From Verrucomicrobiales bacterium (GTDB taxonomy: Bacteria; Verrucomicrobiota; Verrucomicrobiia; Verrucomicrobiales; DEV007), in contig PAAG01000009.1 in NCBI GenBank assembly GCA_002698785.1, positions 87,523 to 151,522 on the forward strand: a stretch of 64,000 nucleotides of DNA. The letters run 5' to 3'. Below, one piece after another: positions 50,375 to 59,502 of the stretch (the stretch's first letter is position 1; each line of letters starts with the position of its first letter). The position numbers were made by a program, and so were the translations under genes. A model generated the notes under the pieces. It searched no databases, had not been told where the DNA came from, and saw only the letters and a program-made list of their open reading frames with translations.

Positions 50375-51724
50375 ATGCAAAAACCTCAATCATCGTCATT
50401 TTCTCGTCGTCGATTTCTTGGCACGACGGCCGGAGCAGCCGCTTCCCTCAATATTCTGACCGACTACGTCAAGGGGCAAGGAACCGCCGCGAATAGTAAG
50501 CTCAATATCGCTTTTGTCGGGGCGGGGGGGCGTGCCAGTGCGAACATTGCTGGATGCGATGCCGCTGGGCAGACTGTTTACGCTCTCTGCGATGTCGACA
50601 GTGTGCGTGCAAAGGACTCTTTCAGTAAATACAGTGAGGCAAAGCGATATGTGGATTGGCGAGAGATGCTCGCGACTGAGGGAGATAAGATCGACGCAGT
50701 TGTCGTTTCGACTCCTGACCATCTCCATGCGGTTTCGGCGATGGAAGCGATCAAGATGGGGAAACACGTTTATGTTGAGAAGCCACTCACTTTGACCATT
50801 TCTGAAGCAAGGGCTCTCCACAAAGCCGCCAAAGAGGCCGGGATCTGCACTCAGATGGGAAATACGGGACACGCTAATGAAGGAGCCCGTTTGACCAACG
50901 AATACATCCAGAGCGGATCTCTCGGTGAGGTGTCAGAAGTGTTCTGCAGAACTAATCGTCCGATTTGGCCGCAAGACCTCATTCGTCCCGCAGAAGAGCC
51001 AGTTCCGGGATCTCTAGACTGGGACCTCTGGCTTGGACCTGCTGCGGATAAGCCATACAGTTCGAAAATTGTGCCCTTCAAATGGCGCGGATACATCGAC
51101 TACGGTACAGGTGCTTTGGGCGACATGGGGGCTCACATTCTTGACCATCCCGTTTGGGCATTCGGTCTTGGGCTTCCCACCAAGATTTCCGTCGAGAAGG
51201 CCGACCGCAGCACTCCAGGTTCCGAAAAAGATTCGCATCCGTCGTCTTGTATCATCAACTACGAATTCGCTGCTGGTGAGAACCACGGGCCAATCAAAAT
51301 CAAATGGCTCGACGGGCAGTATAAGATTCCTCGCCCTGAAGGCATGCGCGCCGACAAAGAGACTCCTGACAATGGGTGCGTTTACGTCGGTTCTAAGCAT
51401 ACAATGATGCATGGCAGTCATGGTGGCACACCCACTATCATCGACTCGAACTATGCGAGTTTTGAGGCGCCAGCGAAAACCATGGAGCGTTCCCCAGGGC
51501 ACTACGTTGAATGGATCGACGCGATTCAGGCAGGTGATCCGTCGAAAGCAAAGTCGAATTTCGACGTAGCCGCTCCGTTGACCGAAACACTTCTACTTGG
51601 TGTTATTGGGTCCCTTATGGGACCAGGTACCGAGCTGACGTGGGATGCGGAGAATATGACCACTGGCAATGCGGAAGCTGACAAGTTGGTCCAGCATTCT
51701 TACCGCGAAGGCTGGTCGTTGTAA
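50375..51724 (+). CDS. Tat-exported Gfo/Idh/MocA family oxidoreductase
   Basis: I choose the ATG at 50375, since it places the twin-arginine motif SRRRFLG at residues 10-16 followed by GTTAGAAASLN. An in-frame ATG at 50282 would add 31 unrelated residues. The mature protein has the NAD(P) loop IAFVGAGGRASANI, then STPDHLHAVSAMEAIKMGKHVYVEKPLTL with the family's EKP motif, and a long C-terminal beta-sheet domain. Such exported oxidoreductases are common in Verrucomicrobia and Planctomycetes and carry their own NAD(P) through the Tat pathway. They often act on sugars. The substrate is unknown. Confidence 0.9.
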   Translation: MQKPQSSSFSRRRFLGTTAGAAASLNILTDYVKGQGTAANSKLNIAFVGAGGRASANIAGCDAAGQTVYALCDVDSVRAKDSFSKYSEAKRYVDWREMLATEGDKIDAVVVSTPDHLHAVSAMEAIKMGKHVYVEKPLTLTISEARALHKAAKEAGICTQMGNTGHANEGARLTNEYIQSGSLGEVSEVFCRTNRPIWPQDLIRPAEEPVPGSLDWDLWLGPAADKPYSSKIVPFKWRGYIDYGTGALGDMGAHILDHPVWAFGLGLPTKISVEKADRSTPGSEKDSHPSSCIINYEFAAGENHGPIKIKWLDGQYKIPRPEGMRADKETPDNGCVYVGSKHTMMHGSHGGTPTIIDSNYASFEAPAKTMERSPGHYVEWIDAIQAGDPSKAKSNFDVAAPLTETLLLGVIGSLMGPGTELTWDAENMTTGNAEADKLVQHSYREGWSL

Positions 51725-51730
51725 GCGAGA

Positions 51731-52843
51731 TCAGTCATCACCGGCGAGCACATCGAGAGTAAATCCTCCGATGTGCGAGCCGTCGCGGCCCGGATAGATC
51801 CAATCATTCAGGCGATCCATCGGGATCGTGACATTTGCCCCTCGATGAACGTCGAGTAGTTCGTGTGGGTCATTCATCAGGGTTCCGCGGATGACCTCGG
51901 AATTAATTTCCGAAACAGACACCCACATAAATTCCGATTTCGAGCCTTCGGAAAATTCAGCTTTGATGATGTATCGGTCGACATCGTCGGGATCTCTCCG
52001 CTTGAACGCCGAAACAAATTCAGGCCAACGTTTGATCGCTTCTTCGACGGCCGCCGCCATTCTCGGGTCATCATCCGAGATTTCGATCACTGGTTCAAAA
52101 GTCGGTTCGTCGAAGAGGCGGAGTGGGTCAGAACTGGCCAGTGATTCGATAAGTGCAGGATCGAATTCATTGCACCTCTGTAACTCGGGACAGTAGACAG
52201 CGAGGCAATCTGGCCCGGCAAGTGAGGCAATGATTTTGCCGATCGTTCCGTAGGCTGCAGCCACTCTCTCGATGTCGCTCTGGTCATCCATAAGGTCGAC
52301 TGACAACCAGGCCTCGTGGCTTTCTACAGCCTGTCTCAGGCGCTTGTCTCGGATGGCATCTTTGGCGAACTGAGCAGGATTGTCGATGTAGGGCTTATCA
52401 GAGACGAGAACGGCAAAAAGTCCCTGAGGAATGCGAACCATGAAGTGATTGATGTGTTCGGCCGCGGTTCCTTTTGCTTCGGGCGGGGTAAACTGAATGA
52501 CAAAATACTCCGAGTCCGGGTCGGATACATCGAAATCCACTCCCATCGCATTCGAGACACAGGTCCTTATGGTTGCTTCTGATGGCTCTCTCGACTCCGA
52601 GAGGAAATACACGATCGAAACGAGGTCATTGACCGGCTCGATTGGGGTTTGATTCGACTTTGCTGCTCGTTTTGATTCGAGCATTTTCATCAGCCAGTGC
52701 ACAAACAGCACGGAGAAAAGAATGGCCGCGATAACCAATGCAGAAATACCGAACCAGCTCATGCCACTGGTGAGGAGCTGGACGATCGCCGCGATGAGGA
52801 GGACGGTCGAGAAGAGGGGAAAGTTTCGCAGTTTGTCGCGCAT
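51731..52843 (-). CDS. Membrane protein with C-terminal DUF2314 domain
   Basis: The 370-residue protein has two N-terminal membrane helices (about 9-28 and 32-53) and a large soluble part, presumably cytoplasmic. The C-terminal 90 residues (FVSAFKRRDPDDVDRYIIKAEF, FMWVSVSEINSEVIRGTL, NDPHELLDVHRGANVTIP, RLNDWIYPG) are a DUF2314 domain of the YegJ type. The middle (HFMVRIPQGLFAVLVSDKP and WLSVDLMD, then TIGKIIASLAGPDCLAVYCP) resembles DUF4261-like sequences, with less certainty. The families have no known function. The gene converges on the oxidoreductase gene with six bases between the stops. Confidence 0.75.
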   Translation of the reverse strand: MRDKLRNFPLFSTVLLIAAIVQLLTSGMSWFGISALVIAAILFSVLFVHWLMKMLESKRAAKSNQTPIEPVNDLVSIVYFLSESREPSEATIRTCVSNAMGVDFDVSDPDSEYFVIQFTPPEAKGTAAEHINHFMVRIPQGLFAVLVSDKPYIDNPAQFAKDAIRDKRLRQAVESHEAWLSVDLMDDQSDIERVAAAYGTIGKIIASLAGPDCLAVYCPELQRCNEFDPALIESLASSDPLRLFDEPTFEPVIEISDDDPRMAAAVEEAIKRWPEFVSAFKRRDPDDVDRYIIKAEFSEGSKSEFMWVSVSEINSEVIRGTLMNDPHELLDVHRGANVTIPMDRLNDWIYPGRDGSHIGGFTLDVLAGDD

Positions 52844-52880
52844 TGAAGGAAAATAGAGAGCAGGAAAGCAGTCCGGGGAA

Positions 52881-53588
52881 TTAGGGTTTGTTGGAAATGG
52901 CGGAATGAACGGGAATGGTCTCCTCTCCGGTATCAGGATCGGGTGCCACTTCCACAGTCACAGGGTTGATGTATCCCTGCCAGGTAGATCCCGCTACAGG
53001 AATCGGTTCAATATTTTTAAGAAATATCATACCAAGACCGAATCTCTTCAACTTTCGTTTCGGCGGTCCGGGTCTGACAAAGCCAAGGGTCGACCGAATC
53101 TGGGTAGGGGAAAGTATAATTTGTCGGGCAATCACGTAGATTCCGGCTTCTGCTGAACTTACCACTCGTGCCTCACACGGTACCCAGTTTTCTTTTGCGA
53201 CCTCGTAGCGCTCTACCTCTGCCTGTTTGTGTTCTTCTGCCGCCTGACGTCTTGCTGCCTCAAGAACCCGCTCTTTCCGAAGGGTTCGCTCCCAATCGAC
53301 TCTTTTCTTGTAAGCGGCCAGTGCGGCCACAGGATCAAATCCATATTTTTCCTGAGTTGCTTGGTCCAGGTCAAAAAATGAAACTTCAGCCATTCCCGTC
53401 GAGTGACGAATGACAAGGCCCTCAGTGGAAACTCGCTTTACAAAGCACTCAATCAGCACCGAGCCGTCTTTCAGTTCGAGTTCTGAAAAGTCAGGAGTCT
53501 CGATTTTTTCCTTTTCCTCCTCGGCGATCATTGCCGCCGATGTGCACAGCACCAGGATCAGAATCAAGGCCGGAGTTGCAATCCTCAT
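52881..53588 (-). CDS. Exported protein of unknown function, verrucomicrobial 'DGSVL' type
   Basis: I use the ATG at 53588 because it begins a good signal peptide (MRIATPALILILVLCTSAAMIA); an earlier in-frame ATG at 53657 would bury it. The 235-residue product has an SH3-like opening ELKDGSVLIECFVKRVSTEGLVI followed by RHSTGMAEVSFFDLDQATQEKYGFDP, a pattern seen in several exported verrucomicrobial proteins. A charged helix region (VDWERTLRKERVLEAARRQA) and a beta-rich tail follow. No enzyme motif is visible. It is divergent from the next gene across a 96-base spacer. Confidence 0.65.
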   Translation of the reverse strand: MRIATPALILILVLCTSAAMIAEEEKEKIETPDFSELELKDGSVLIECFVKRVSTEGLVIRHSTGMAEVSFFDLDQATQEKYGFDPVAALAAYKKRVDWERTLRKERVLEAARRQAAEEHKQAEVERYEVAKENWVPCEARVVSSAEAGIYVIARQIILSPTQIRSTLGFVRPGPPKRKLKRFGLGMIFLKNIEPIPVAGSTWQGYINPVTVEVAPDPDTGEETIPVHSAISNKP

Positions 53589-53684
53589 GAAATACACGCA
53601 AATAGGGTGCCGGTTTTCTGAAATGGTTGCAACTTTTCTTGAGGGAAACGGTTTCATCGGCTAACAACGAAAAGATTCCAGTCT

Positions 53685-54398
53685 ATGAGGTGCGCCCAAA
53701 ACATTCTGCTACTCTTCCTGGCTCTCTCCATGACATTCTTGGCGAGTTTCAGCCCGGTGCTGGCGCAAGATAAGAAAGGAAGCGAAGACAAGAGGGATAG
53801 AAGAGGCGGACGAGAATTCTGGAGTTCCCTTTCCGAAGAACAGCGGGAGAAATTGAGAGAGGCGTTGAGAGAGGTATGGACTGATCCCGGAGTAATAAGT
53901 GCTCGCGAAGAAGTGAAACGGGCCAGTGATTCCTACCAGAAGGCAGTGAGGGAAGCGATTTCCAAGACCGACCCTGATGTCGCTAAGCTGATTATCGAGG
54001 CGGGAAAAGATCGAGCGATGACCGATCACCATGGTGGGCCACCTCACTATCGTTACAGCCAGAGGCGCGGTGGTGATTATCCGATGGGGCCCCCCGGATT
54101 TCTGGAGAAATTATCGCCCGAGAAGAGGGAGCGGTTTCTTGAGGTGCAGAAAGAAGCCGAGGAGAGTGAGAAGGTGGGTAAGGCACGCGCAGCGTTGGAT
54201 GCGCTGCGGCAGAAAGACGACGGTCTTCGCAAGCAGCGGATGAGAGCCCACATCAACCTTCGGAGAGCGATCCTCGAGTCCATGATCGAGATCGAGCCAG
54301 AATTTGAAAAGTATAGAGATGCACTGAAGGCATCTCCTGGTCCGAGACCGCCTGGAGCAGGGGCGGAAAAAGGGAAGAGTGAACCCCGAGGCGGGTAG
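53685..54398 (+). CDS. Exported helical protein, possibly CpxP/Spy-like
   Basis: The 237-residue protein has a signal peptide (cut near VLAQDKK) and is then highly charged and helical, with repeated LSEEQREKLREAL and LSPEKRERFLEVQ segments that recall the LTxxQ repeats of periplasmic Spy/CpxP-type chaperones. A flexible H/G/P/Y-rich stretch (HHGGPPHYRYSQRRGG) separates two helical halves and the C-terminus is proline/glycine-rich. The role may be periplasmic stress or metal response, but this is speculation. The gene precedes the dcw block by about 470 bases. Confidence 0.6.
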   Translation: MRCAQNILLLFLALSMTFLASFSPVLAQDKKGSEDKRDRRGGREFWSSLSEEQREKLREALREVWTDPGVISAREEVKRASDSYQKAVREAISKTDPDVAKLIIEAGKDRAMTDHHGGPPHYRYSQRRGGDYPMGPPGFLEKLSPEKRERFLEVQKEAEESEKVGKARAALDALRQKDDGLRKQRMRAHINLRRAILESMIEIEPEFEKYRDALKASPGPRPPGAGAEKGKSEPRGG

Positions 54399-54556
54399 TC
54401 CTTCCAAAGGCGCTCAAGACAGGTGATACGGAAGAATCCTGTCACTCTTTCCCTGTGTTTTGTGCCAATTCCCGGGCTCGTTCCGTCCTCAACCGTGAGA
54501 CTACGATCTAGCTGGTTGAGTTAGTCGAATTTATTTAAGAAATATTGAATTTCGGC

Positions 54557-54586
54557 TTGCCTTAAAATAGTTCCAGACAATATAGT
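54557..54586 (+). promoter_or_regulatory. Promoter-like pair ahead of the dcw cluster
   Basis: TTGCCT (54557-54562) and TATAGT (54581-54586) are 18 bases apart in an AT-rich stretch. The expected start site falls at the left arm of the inverted repeat that begins at 54592. Confidence 0.4.
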
Positions 54587-54591
54587 AGTCT

Positions 54592-54632
54592 TGTCATAAT
54601 TCCGTAAGTTATGAGAATTATGACACTTTTTT
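54592..54632 (+). terminator. Inverted repeat with T-run: terminator, attenuator or operator
   Basis: A perfect 11-bp repeat TGTCATAATTC / GAATTATGACA (54592-54602 and 54615-54625) surrounds a 12-base loop and is followed by C and six T (54627-54632). It has the form of an intrinsic terminator, though the stem is AT-rich. It could end the transcript of the 53685 gene. Because it lies just behind a -10 element, it could equally be a regulator-binding dyad for the division operon. Confidence 0.6.
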
Positions 54633-54868
54633 GGCCGCCGTTTCTAATTTCAATAGCCGCAATAGTTTTAGTTTCGTTCTAGAGTATGATTATTCCGATA
54701 AAACCGTGGCTGGACCTGATAAGCGAAGATGTCAGCGCTGGTTCAGCAGCTCGCTTGGGGACCGGTTATGCAGGAGTGGCCCTTTCTTCGGACCCGGTGG
54801 CGGAGGAGATAGATCGATCGCGGCTTGTCGGTGTGTCGAGCAATAAGTGGCAATTTGAATCGAATCGC

Positions 54869-55786
54869 ATGGAGTTTTATCACGAACCAATCCTGGCTGC
54901 GCGAATCGTAGAGGCGATGCAGCCGCTACAGGGGAAGCAGATATTTGATGGGACATTAGGAGGTGGGGGGCACGCGGAGTTGCTTCTTGGTCATGGTGCT
55001 CATGTGATCGGGTGTGATCAAGATGAAGAAGCGCTGGGGTATGCTTCAAAAAGGTTGGGGCATTTCGGTGATCAGTTTTTACCGGTTCGGGGGAATTTTG
55101 GGGATGTTGATTCTATTCTCGCGGATCATGGGCTCGATCGAGTTGATGGTATGCTTTTGGACCTCGGTGTTTCGTCGCGGCAGCTGGATAATGCGGAGCG
55201 AGGTTTTTCTTTTCGTGAGGATGCTCAGCTTGATATGCGGATGGACACGCGGTCGGATTTCTCTGCGAAGGAGTTGCTGAACGAGTGGTCGGAAGAGGAG
55301 CTGGCGCGGGTTATTTTCGAGTATGGCGAAGAGCGTCGCTCACGGCGGGTGGCTCGTGAGATTGTGAAGGCTCGCGAGAAGAAGGCGATCGAAACCACTT
55401 TTGAACTGGTTGAAATTGTTGGCCGGGTGATCCCGAAGACATCGGCAAAGAATCCGGCAACTCGTGTGTTTCAGGCGGTTCGGATTGCGGTAAATCGTGA
55501 GTTGGATGTTCTTGAGCAAGCTCTGGAAAAGTCAGTGGGGGTTCTTGCTCCGGGTGGTGTGCTTGCGATTATCACGTTTCACTCGCTTGAGGACAGGATT
55601 GTAAAGCAGTTCATGCGTCGGATGAGTTCTCCTTTTGTTGATCGTCCGGAATGGCCTGAGCCGAAAGAGAATCCTGACTATCATTTTAACCTTCCGACTC
55701 GGCGGGCGATTGCTCCTGATGAGTCGGAAGTTAGTGCAAACCCGCGGGCGCGAAGCGCAAAGCTGCGTCTAGCTGTGAAAGTCTGA
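54869..55786 (+). CDS. rsmH: 16S rRNA (cytosine(1402)-N(4))-methyltransferase
   Basis: I place the start at the ATG at 54869 (MEFYHEPILAARIVEAM), giving 305 residues, the normal RsmH length. A frame from 54686 would add 61 residues with no family match. The SAM-binding phrase FDGTLGGGGHAELLL, the catalytic-site segment MLLDLGVSSRQLDNAERGFSF, DMRMD, and the C-terminal ITFHSLEDRIVKQFMR and NPRARSAKLR are diagnostic. It methylates C1402 of 16S rRNA and is the usual first or second gene of the dcw cluster. The ftsL-like gene begins four bases after its stop. Confidence 0.95.
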   Translation: MEFYHEPILAARIVEAMQPLQGKQIFDGTLGGGGHAELLLGHGAHVIGCDQDEEALGYASKRLGHFGDQFLPVRGNFGDVDSILADHGLDRVDGMLLDLGVSSRQLDNAERGFSFREDAQLDMRMDTRSDFSAKELLNEWSEEELARVIFEYGEERRSRRVAREIVKAREKKAIETTFELVEIVGRVIPKTSAKNPATRVFQAVRIAVNRELDVLEQALEKSVGVLAPGGVLAIITFHSLEDRIVKQFMRRMSSPFVDRPEWPEPKENPDYHFNLPTRRAIAPDESEVSANPRARSAKLRLAVKV

Positions 55787-55789
55787 GTC

Positions 55790-56131
55790 ATGGAGAAGAG
55801 AAATCGATATAAGAATAGAATTCGTCCGCTCTTGATCTGCCGTCTGGTCCTGGGCGGTATGTTGCTGTTAGGGGTTGGTGCTGGTTTTGTCCTTGTGCGA
55901 AATCAGCATGTGATGGAGGGGGATGTGCTTCGGTCGCTTGAGGATGAGATTGTCGAGCTTGATAGGGAAATCGAGTTGTGGGAACTGAGGATTGCCGCAG
56001 TTCGTGATCGCCAGGAGTTATCTCGTAGGCTTCGGTGGGTTCAGAGTGATCTTGACGAAGTTGATCCGTCTCGTGTGATCGAGGTTCAGGAGAAGACCTC
56101 GGAGTCTGCCTCTGTGGCGAGTGCATTTTGA
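55790..56131 (+). CDS. FtsL-like cell division protein
   Basis: The 113-residue protein has a basic cytoplasmic start (MEKRNRYKNRIRP), one membrane helix at about 17-38, and a periplasmic coiled coil (LEDEIVELDREIELWELRI, then RDRQELSRRL). This layout, and the position between rsmH and ftsI, are those of FtsL, which joins FtsB/FtsQ at the septum and activates FtsWI. Sequence identity in the family is always low, so the call rests on topology and place. It starts three bases after the rsmH stop codon, and the ftsI-type gene starts nine bases after its own stop. Confidence 0.75.
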   Translation: MEKRNRYKNRIRPLLICRLVLGGMLLLGVGAGFVLVRNQHVMEGDVLRSLEDEIVELDREIELWELRIAAVRDRQELSRRLRWVQSDLDEVDPSRVIEVQEKTSESASVASAF

Positions 56132-56140
56132 TTTGAAGCC

Positions 56141-58012
56141 GTGGACCGGAACCTGAAATCTCGACTTGTGTGGGCCTGTTGTGGGCTTGTTCTGCTGTTG
56201 TCTGTTCTCAGCCTTCGGTTGTTCTACATTGAGGTGTTTTCCTCCGGTGAGTTGAGCAAGCAGGCCCGGGCAAGGTATGAGTACAAAGAGACTTTGACCG
56301 CTTCGCGTGGGCGGATCTACGACCGAAATGGGGAGCTGCTTGCCAGAAACCAGACGGTCTATCAACTGGTTGTCGATTGTCATCATCTGCGTGACTTGGG
56401 GCTCGCCTGCATTGGGTTGGGAACAAAAGAAGGAATATCGCCTCAGACGGTTCGGAAGCGGTATTTGCCCGAAGAGATCCTGAGTAAGTATCGCGAGTAT
56501 GTGGTGGAGTCGATGTCTGATGTGCTTCGTATCCCGCGCCAGGAGCTTGCTGGTACATTGAAGGAGCGGGAGACTGGGGAGATAATCTTGGCAGGCGACA
56601 TTGAGGACGATTTCTGCAGGCAGCTTCGTGCTCAGTTGGATGAGAAGGATTTGCGCTGCATGTTTCTCCGTAAGGGAGAGCGTCGGTATTACCCAAGTCC
56701 CCTGACATTGACCCAAGTTATCGGTTACGTCGATGGAGAGGGTGTGGGTGTTTCCGGTGTTGAGAAAACAATGGGCGAGGTGATGACGGGAAGGAATGGC
56801 TATCGCTACTGCGAGCGGGATAGTCGCAGGCGCGAGATCCATGCATACCGTGGGCTTCAGGTGAATCCGACCCCTGGTAAGGATGTCTATCTCACGATCG
56901 ACATGGAACTGCAGTCTGTTGTCGAGCGCGAACTTGATGCGGTGATTGACAAGTATAAGCCGGAAAAGGTGACTGCGGTCTGGATTGATCCTCGGACCAG
57001 CGAAGTTCTTGCAATGGCAAGTCGGCCGCATTTCGATTTAACTACCCGCGAAGGAATTCGAGGGATGGATCCTGTTCGCCGTACGATTCCGGTTTCTGAT
57101 GTGTACCAGCCTGGTTCGACGTTCAAGATTGTGGGCTACGGTGGTGCCTTTGATAAAGGGCTGGCGCAGCCTTCGACCGAAGTGGATTGCCACATGGGCA
57201 GTTACAATCTGGATGGGTTTGAGCTGAAGGACCATCACCCTTACGGCATGCTGACCGCTCGGAGAGCGTTTGCGAAATCATCCAACATCGGTGCATTTCT
57301 GATCTCTCGCCCGCTGAATAAGGATGGGTTCTACGACTACATGTTGAAGTTTGGCTTTGGGCAACCAACCGGCATTGAGCTCACTGCTGAAAGTTCCGGG
57401 CGAATCTATCCAGTCGATAAGTGGTCGCGGACCTCGTTTTCGAGTCAGGTGATGGGGTATGAGGTCAGTGTAACTCCCCTGCAGATGGCTATGGCCTGCG
57501 CCGTGATCGCAAACGGCGGAACGTATCGGTCACCAACGATTATTCATGGGATTAAAGAAAACGATCCTGGAAGTGATCTCGTGAAAGGAGAAGGGAAGGC
57601 GCTCCGTAGAGTCATCAGTGAAAGGGCAGCCAACCATGTCCGGCAATGTATGATGGAAGCTACCAAAGAGGGTGGAACGGGAACGAAAGGCGTGTTCCCT
57701 GGTTACACGCTCGCAGGGAAGACTGGAACCGCACGAAAGCACGTTGAGAACGTAGGGTATGTGAGCGGTCGCTATATCGCGTCTTTCATGGGGTTCTTTC
57801 CTGCGGAGCGGCCTGAGCTTCTGGGGCTTATCGTGATCGATGATCCGCGTGCCAAGGGGAGTGAGGTCTATGGCGGATCTGTTGCAGCCCCAGTTTTCAA
57901 AGCAATTGCAGAAGAAGCGGTAAAGATATTTGATATCGAACCCGATCGCCCCGAAGAACTCGCACCGCCAGCAGAGCTGGCACAAAACACCACAGAAGGA
58001 GGTGCGAATTGA
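56141..58012 (+). CDS. ftsI: Division-specific penicillin-binding protein (transpeptidase, FtsI/PBP3 type)
   Basis: From a GTG start the 623-residue protein has one N-terminal membrane helix (about 9-28), a PBP dimerisation domain starting with ASRGRIYDRNGELLA, and a class B transpeptidase domain. Ser326 sits in SxxK motif S-T-F-K (YQPGSTFKIV), the SxN motif is KSSNIG, and KTG is AGKTGTA. It cross-links septal peptidoglycan in the periplasm. No PASTA domains follow. It is longer than typical FtsI at its proline/alanine-rich end. It overlaps murE by four bases (TTGA). Confidence 0.93.
   Translation: MDRNLKSRLVWACCGLVLLLSVLSLRLFYIEVFSSGELSKQARARYEYKETLTASRGRIYDRNGELLARNQTVYQLVVDCHHLRDLGLACIGLGTKEGISPQTVRKRYLPEEILSKYREYVVESMSDVLRIPRQELAGTLKERETGEIILAGDIEDDFCRQLRAQLDEKDLRCMFLRKGERRYYPSPLTLTQVIGYVDGEGVGVSGVEKTMGEVMTGRNGYRYCERDSRRREIHAYRGLQVNPTPGKDVYLTIDMELQSVVERELDAVIDKYKPEKVTAVWIDPRTSEVLAMASRPHFDLTTREGIRGMDPVRRTIPVSDVYQPGSTFKIVGYGGAFDKGLAQPSTEVDCHMGSYNLDGFELKDHHPYGMLTARRAFAKSSNIGAFLISRPLNKDGFYDYMLKFGFGQPTGIELTAESSGRIYPVDKWSRTSFSSQVMGYEVSVTPLQMAMACAVIANGGTYRSPTIIHGIKENDPGSDLVKGEGKALRRVISERAANHVRQCMMEATKEGGTGTKGVFPGYTLAGKTGTARKHVENVGYVSGRYIASFMGFFPAERPELLGLIVIDDPRAKGSEVYGGSVAAPVFKAIAEEAVKIFDIEPDRPEELAPPAELAQNTTEGGAN
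57996..58003 (+). promoter_or_regulatory. Strong Shine-Dalgarno site for murE inside ftsI
   Basis: AAGGAGGT lies five bases ahead of the TTG at 58009 and supports this unusual start, which overlaps the ftsI stop as TTGA. It contrasts with the many Shine-Dalgarno-less starts in the window. Confidence 0.85.
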
Positions 58013-59502
58013 AACTTCAGGACATCATTGAGAATATTCATATAGTGTCGGTGTCGGGTTCTCTGGACCCCGAGATCACCGATGTGTGCTTTGACTCACG
58101 CAAAGCCAAAGACGGGAGTCTATTTTGCGCTCTCAAGGGACTTGATCACGACGGGAATGACTTCGTCGCAAGTGCCGTTGATAAGGGGGCTGTTGCAGTT
58201 ATCTCCGGGAAAAAATTTGAGGCCGATCACTCCGTGACGTGGGTGGAAGTCACCGATGCTCGGGCTGCGATGGGAAAAGCTGCCGGAAATCTTTTCGAAA
58301 ACCCAAGCAGGGAGTTTCCCGTTATTGGGGTGACGGGAACTAATGGCAAAACCACGACAACATTCCTGGTTCACTATTTGCTCGAGGCCATTCTACGTCG
58401 GGCGGGATTGATTGGAACGATTCACTACAAGATAGGCGACAGGGAATTGGATGCGCCGCATACCACTCCTGAGTCACCGGAGATTCACCGATTGCTTCGC
58501 GAAATGCGGGATGAGGATTGCCGTGGTGTTGCCATGGAAGTTTCCTCCCAGGGATTGGCCCAAAGCCGCGTCATGGGAGTGAGTTTCGACGTGGGTGTGT
58601 TTACCAATCTGAGTCAAGATCACCTCGATTATCACAAGGGGATGGAGAACTATTTTGCGTCCAAGATGCTCCTGTTTGAGCAGATGGACCGTGACCTCGC
58701 CAAAGAAGGGGTGGCCTTGATAAATATCGACGACTCCTACGGTGAGCGCCTGAATAAGACGAAATTCGAGCGTCTCAAAAAGATTACTTTCGGCCGGTCT
58801 GTCGGGGCGGATTATCAGGCTTCTGATTTGCGGTCCGATTTCAATGGAACTCAGTTTACGCTTTCTCACAAAGAGAGAAAGTTCCTTGTTAGGATTCCAC
58901 TGATCGGTGATTTCAATGTCTACAATGCAGTGGCTGCGATAGCTTCGGCGCACAGTATTGGGTTGAATCTTCGCGAAGTGATTTCGATGATGGCTGATGC
59001 TCCTCAGGTTCCCGGGCGGCTCGAAGCTGTTGCTGGTCGTCAGATCAACTATCGCGTGTTTGTCGATTATGCGCACACCCCGGACGCACTTGCGAACGTG
59101 ATTGCTACATTGAAATCGCTCGAACCAGAGCGTTTGATCACAGTTTTCGGGTGTGGCGGTGACAGGGATGTTACTAAGCGTGCCCCTATGGCTGCGGCTG
59201 CCGAAGCCGGGAGTGATCTTTGTATCCTGACTTCTGACAATCCTCGCACAGAGGACCCTCAGCAGATTCTGGGAGATGCTGAAGAAGGTTTTATCAGAGA
59301 CTCCTACGAAGTGATTGAAGATCGCCGCCTTGCAATTAAGCGAGCGATTTCTCTCGCTGGTGAAAGGGATATCGTCCTTATCGCAGGGAAGGGGCATGAG
59401 ACATATCAAGAGGTTCATGGGGTGAAGCACGAATTTGATGACCGTCGCATAGCGAGAGGTTTCATCGATTGGAAGGCACAACAGGGAGGGGGCTACGAAT
59501 GA
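58009..59502 (+). CDS. murE: UDP-N-acetylmuramoyl-tripeptide synthetase (meso-DAP-adding)
   Basis: The 497-residue Mur ligase starts with TTG behind a strong ribosome binding site. It has the ATP loop TGTNGKTT at 109-116, the HTTPESPEIHRLL stretch, MEVSSQGLAQSRVMGV and the meso-diaminopimelate motif DNPR at 410-413. It adds DAP to UDP-MurNAc-Ala-Glu in the cytoplasm, so the wall of this organism is of the Gram-negative DAP type. The gene overlaps ftsI at the start and murF at the end (ATGA), with both junctions suggesting coupled translation. Confidence 0.95.
   Translation: MKLQDIIENIHIVSVSGSLDPEITDVCFDSRKAKDGSLFCALKGLDHDGNDFVASAVDKGAVAVISGKKFEADHSVTWVEVTDARAAMGKAAGNLFENPSREFPVIGVTGTNGKTTTTFLVHYLLEAILRRAGLIGTIHYKIGDRELDAPHTTPESPEIHRLLREMRDEDCRGVAMEVSSQGLAQSRVMGVSFDVGVFTNLSQDHLDYHKGMENYFASKMLLFEQMDRDLAKEGVALINIDDSYGERLNKTKFERLKKITFGRSVGADYQASDLRSDFNGTQFTLSHKERKFLVRIPLIGDFNVYNAVAAIASAHSIGLNLREVISMMADAPQVPGRLEAVAGRQINYRVFVDYAHTPDALANVIATLKSLEPERLITVFGCGGDRDVTKRAPMAAAAEAGSDLCILTSDNPRTEDPQQILGDAEEGFIRDSYEVIEDRRLAIKRAISLAGERDIVLIAGKGHETYQEVHGVKHEFDDRRIARGFIDWKAQQGGGYE

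Larger units (their letters stand above)
54399..54868. other. Intergenic leader region before the dcw cluster
   Basis: This 470-base stretch has no convincing gene. It contains a weak hairpin GACAGG/CCTGTC (54418-54443) after the previous gene, then an AT-rich part with a promoter-like pair and a long inverted repeat, and finally 180 bases ahead of rsmH that are open in frame with it. The translation of that last part (MIIPIKPWLDL onward) has no family resemblance. No mraZ gene, which often heads dcw clusters, is present. Confidence 0.55.

Noticed and set aside
54690..54868. Possible structured RNA (RNase P-like fragments such as AGATAGATCGATCG and GCGGCTTGTCGG) upstream of rsmH
   Set aside because: The conserved P4 element GAGGAAAGTCCGG and the rest of the core are missing, and the resemblance is limited to short pieces.
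54686..54868. 61-codon N-terminal extension of RsmH
   Set aside because: The extra residues have no counterpart in the family, and the ATG at 54869 gives the normal protein length and start MEFYHEP.
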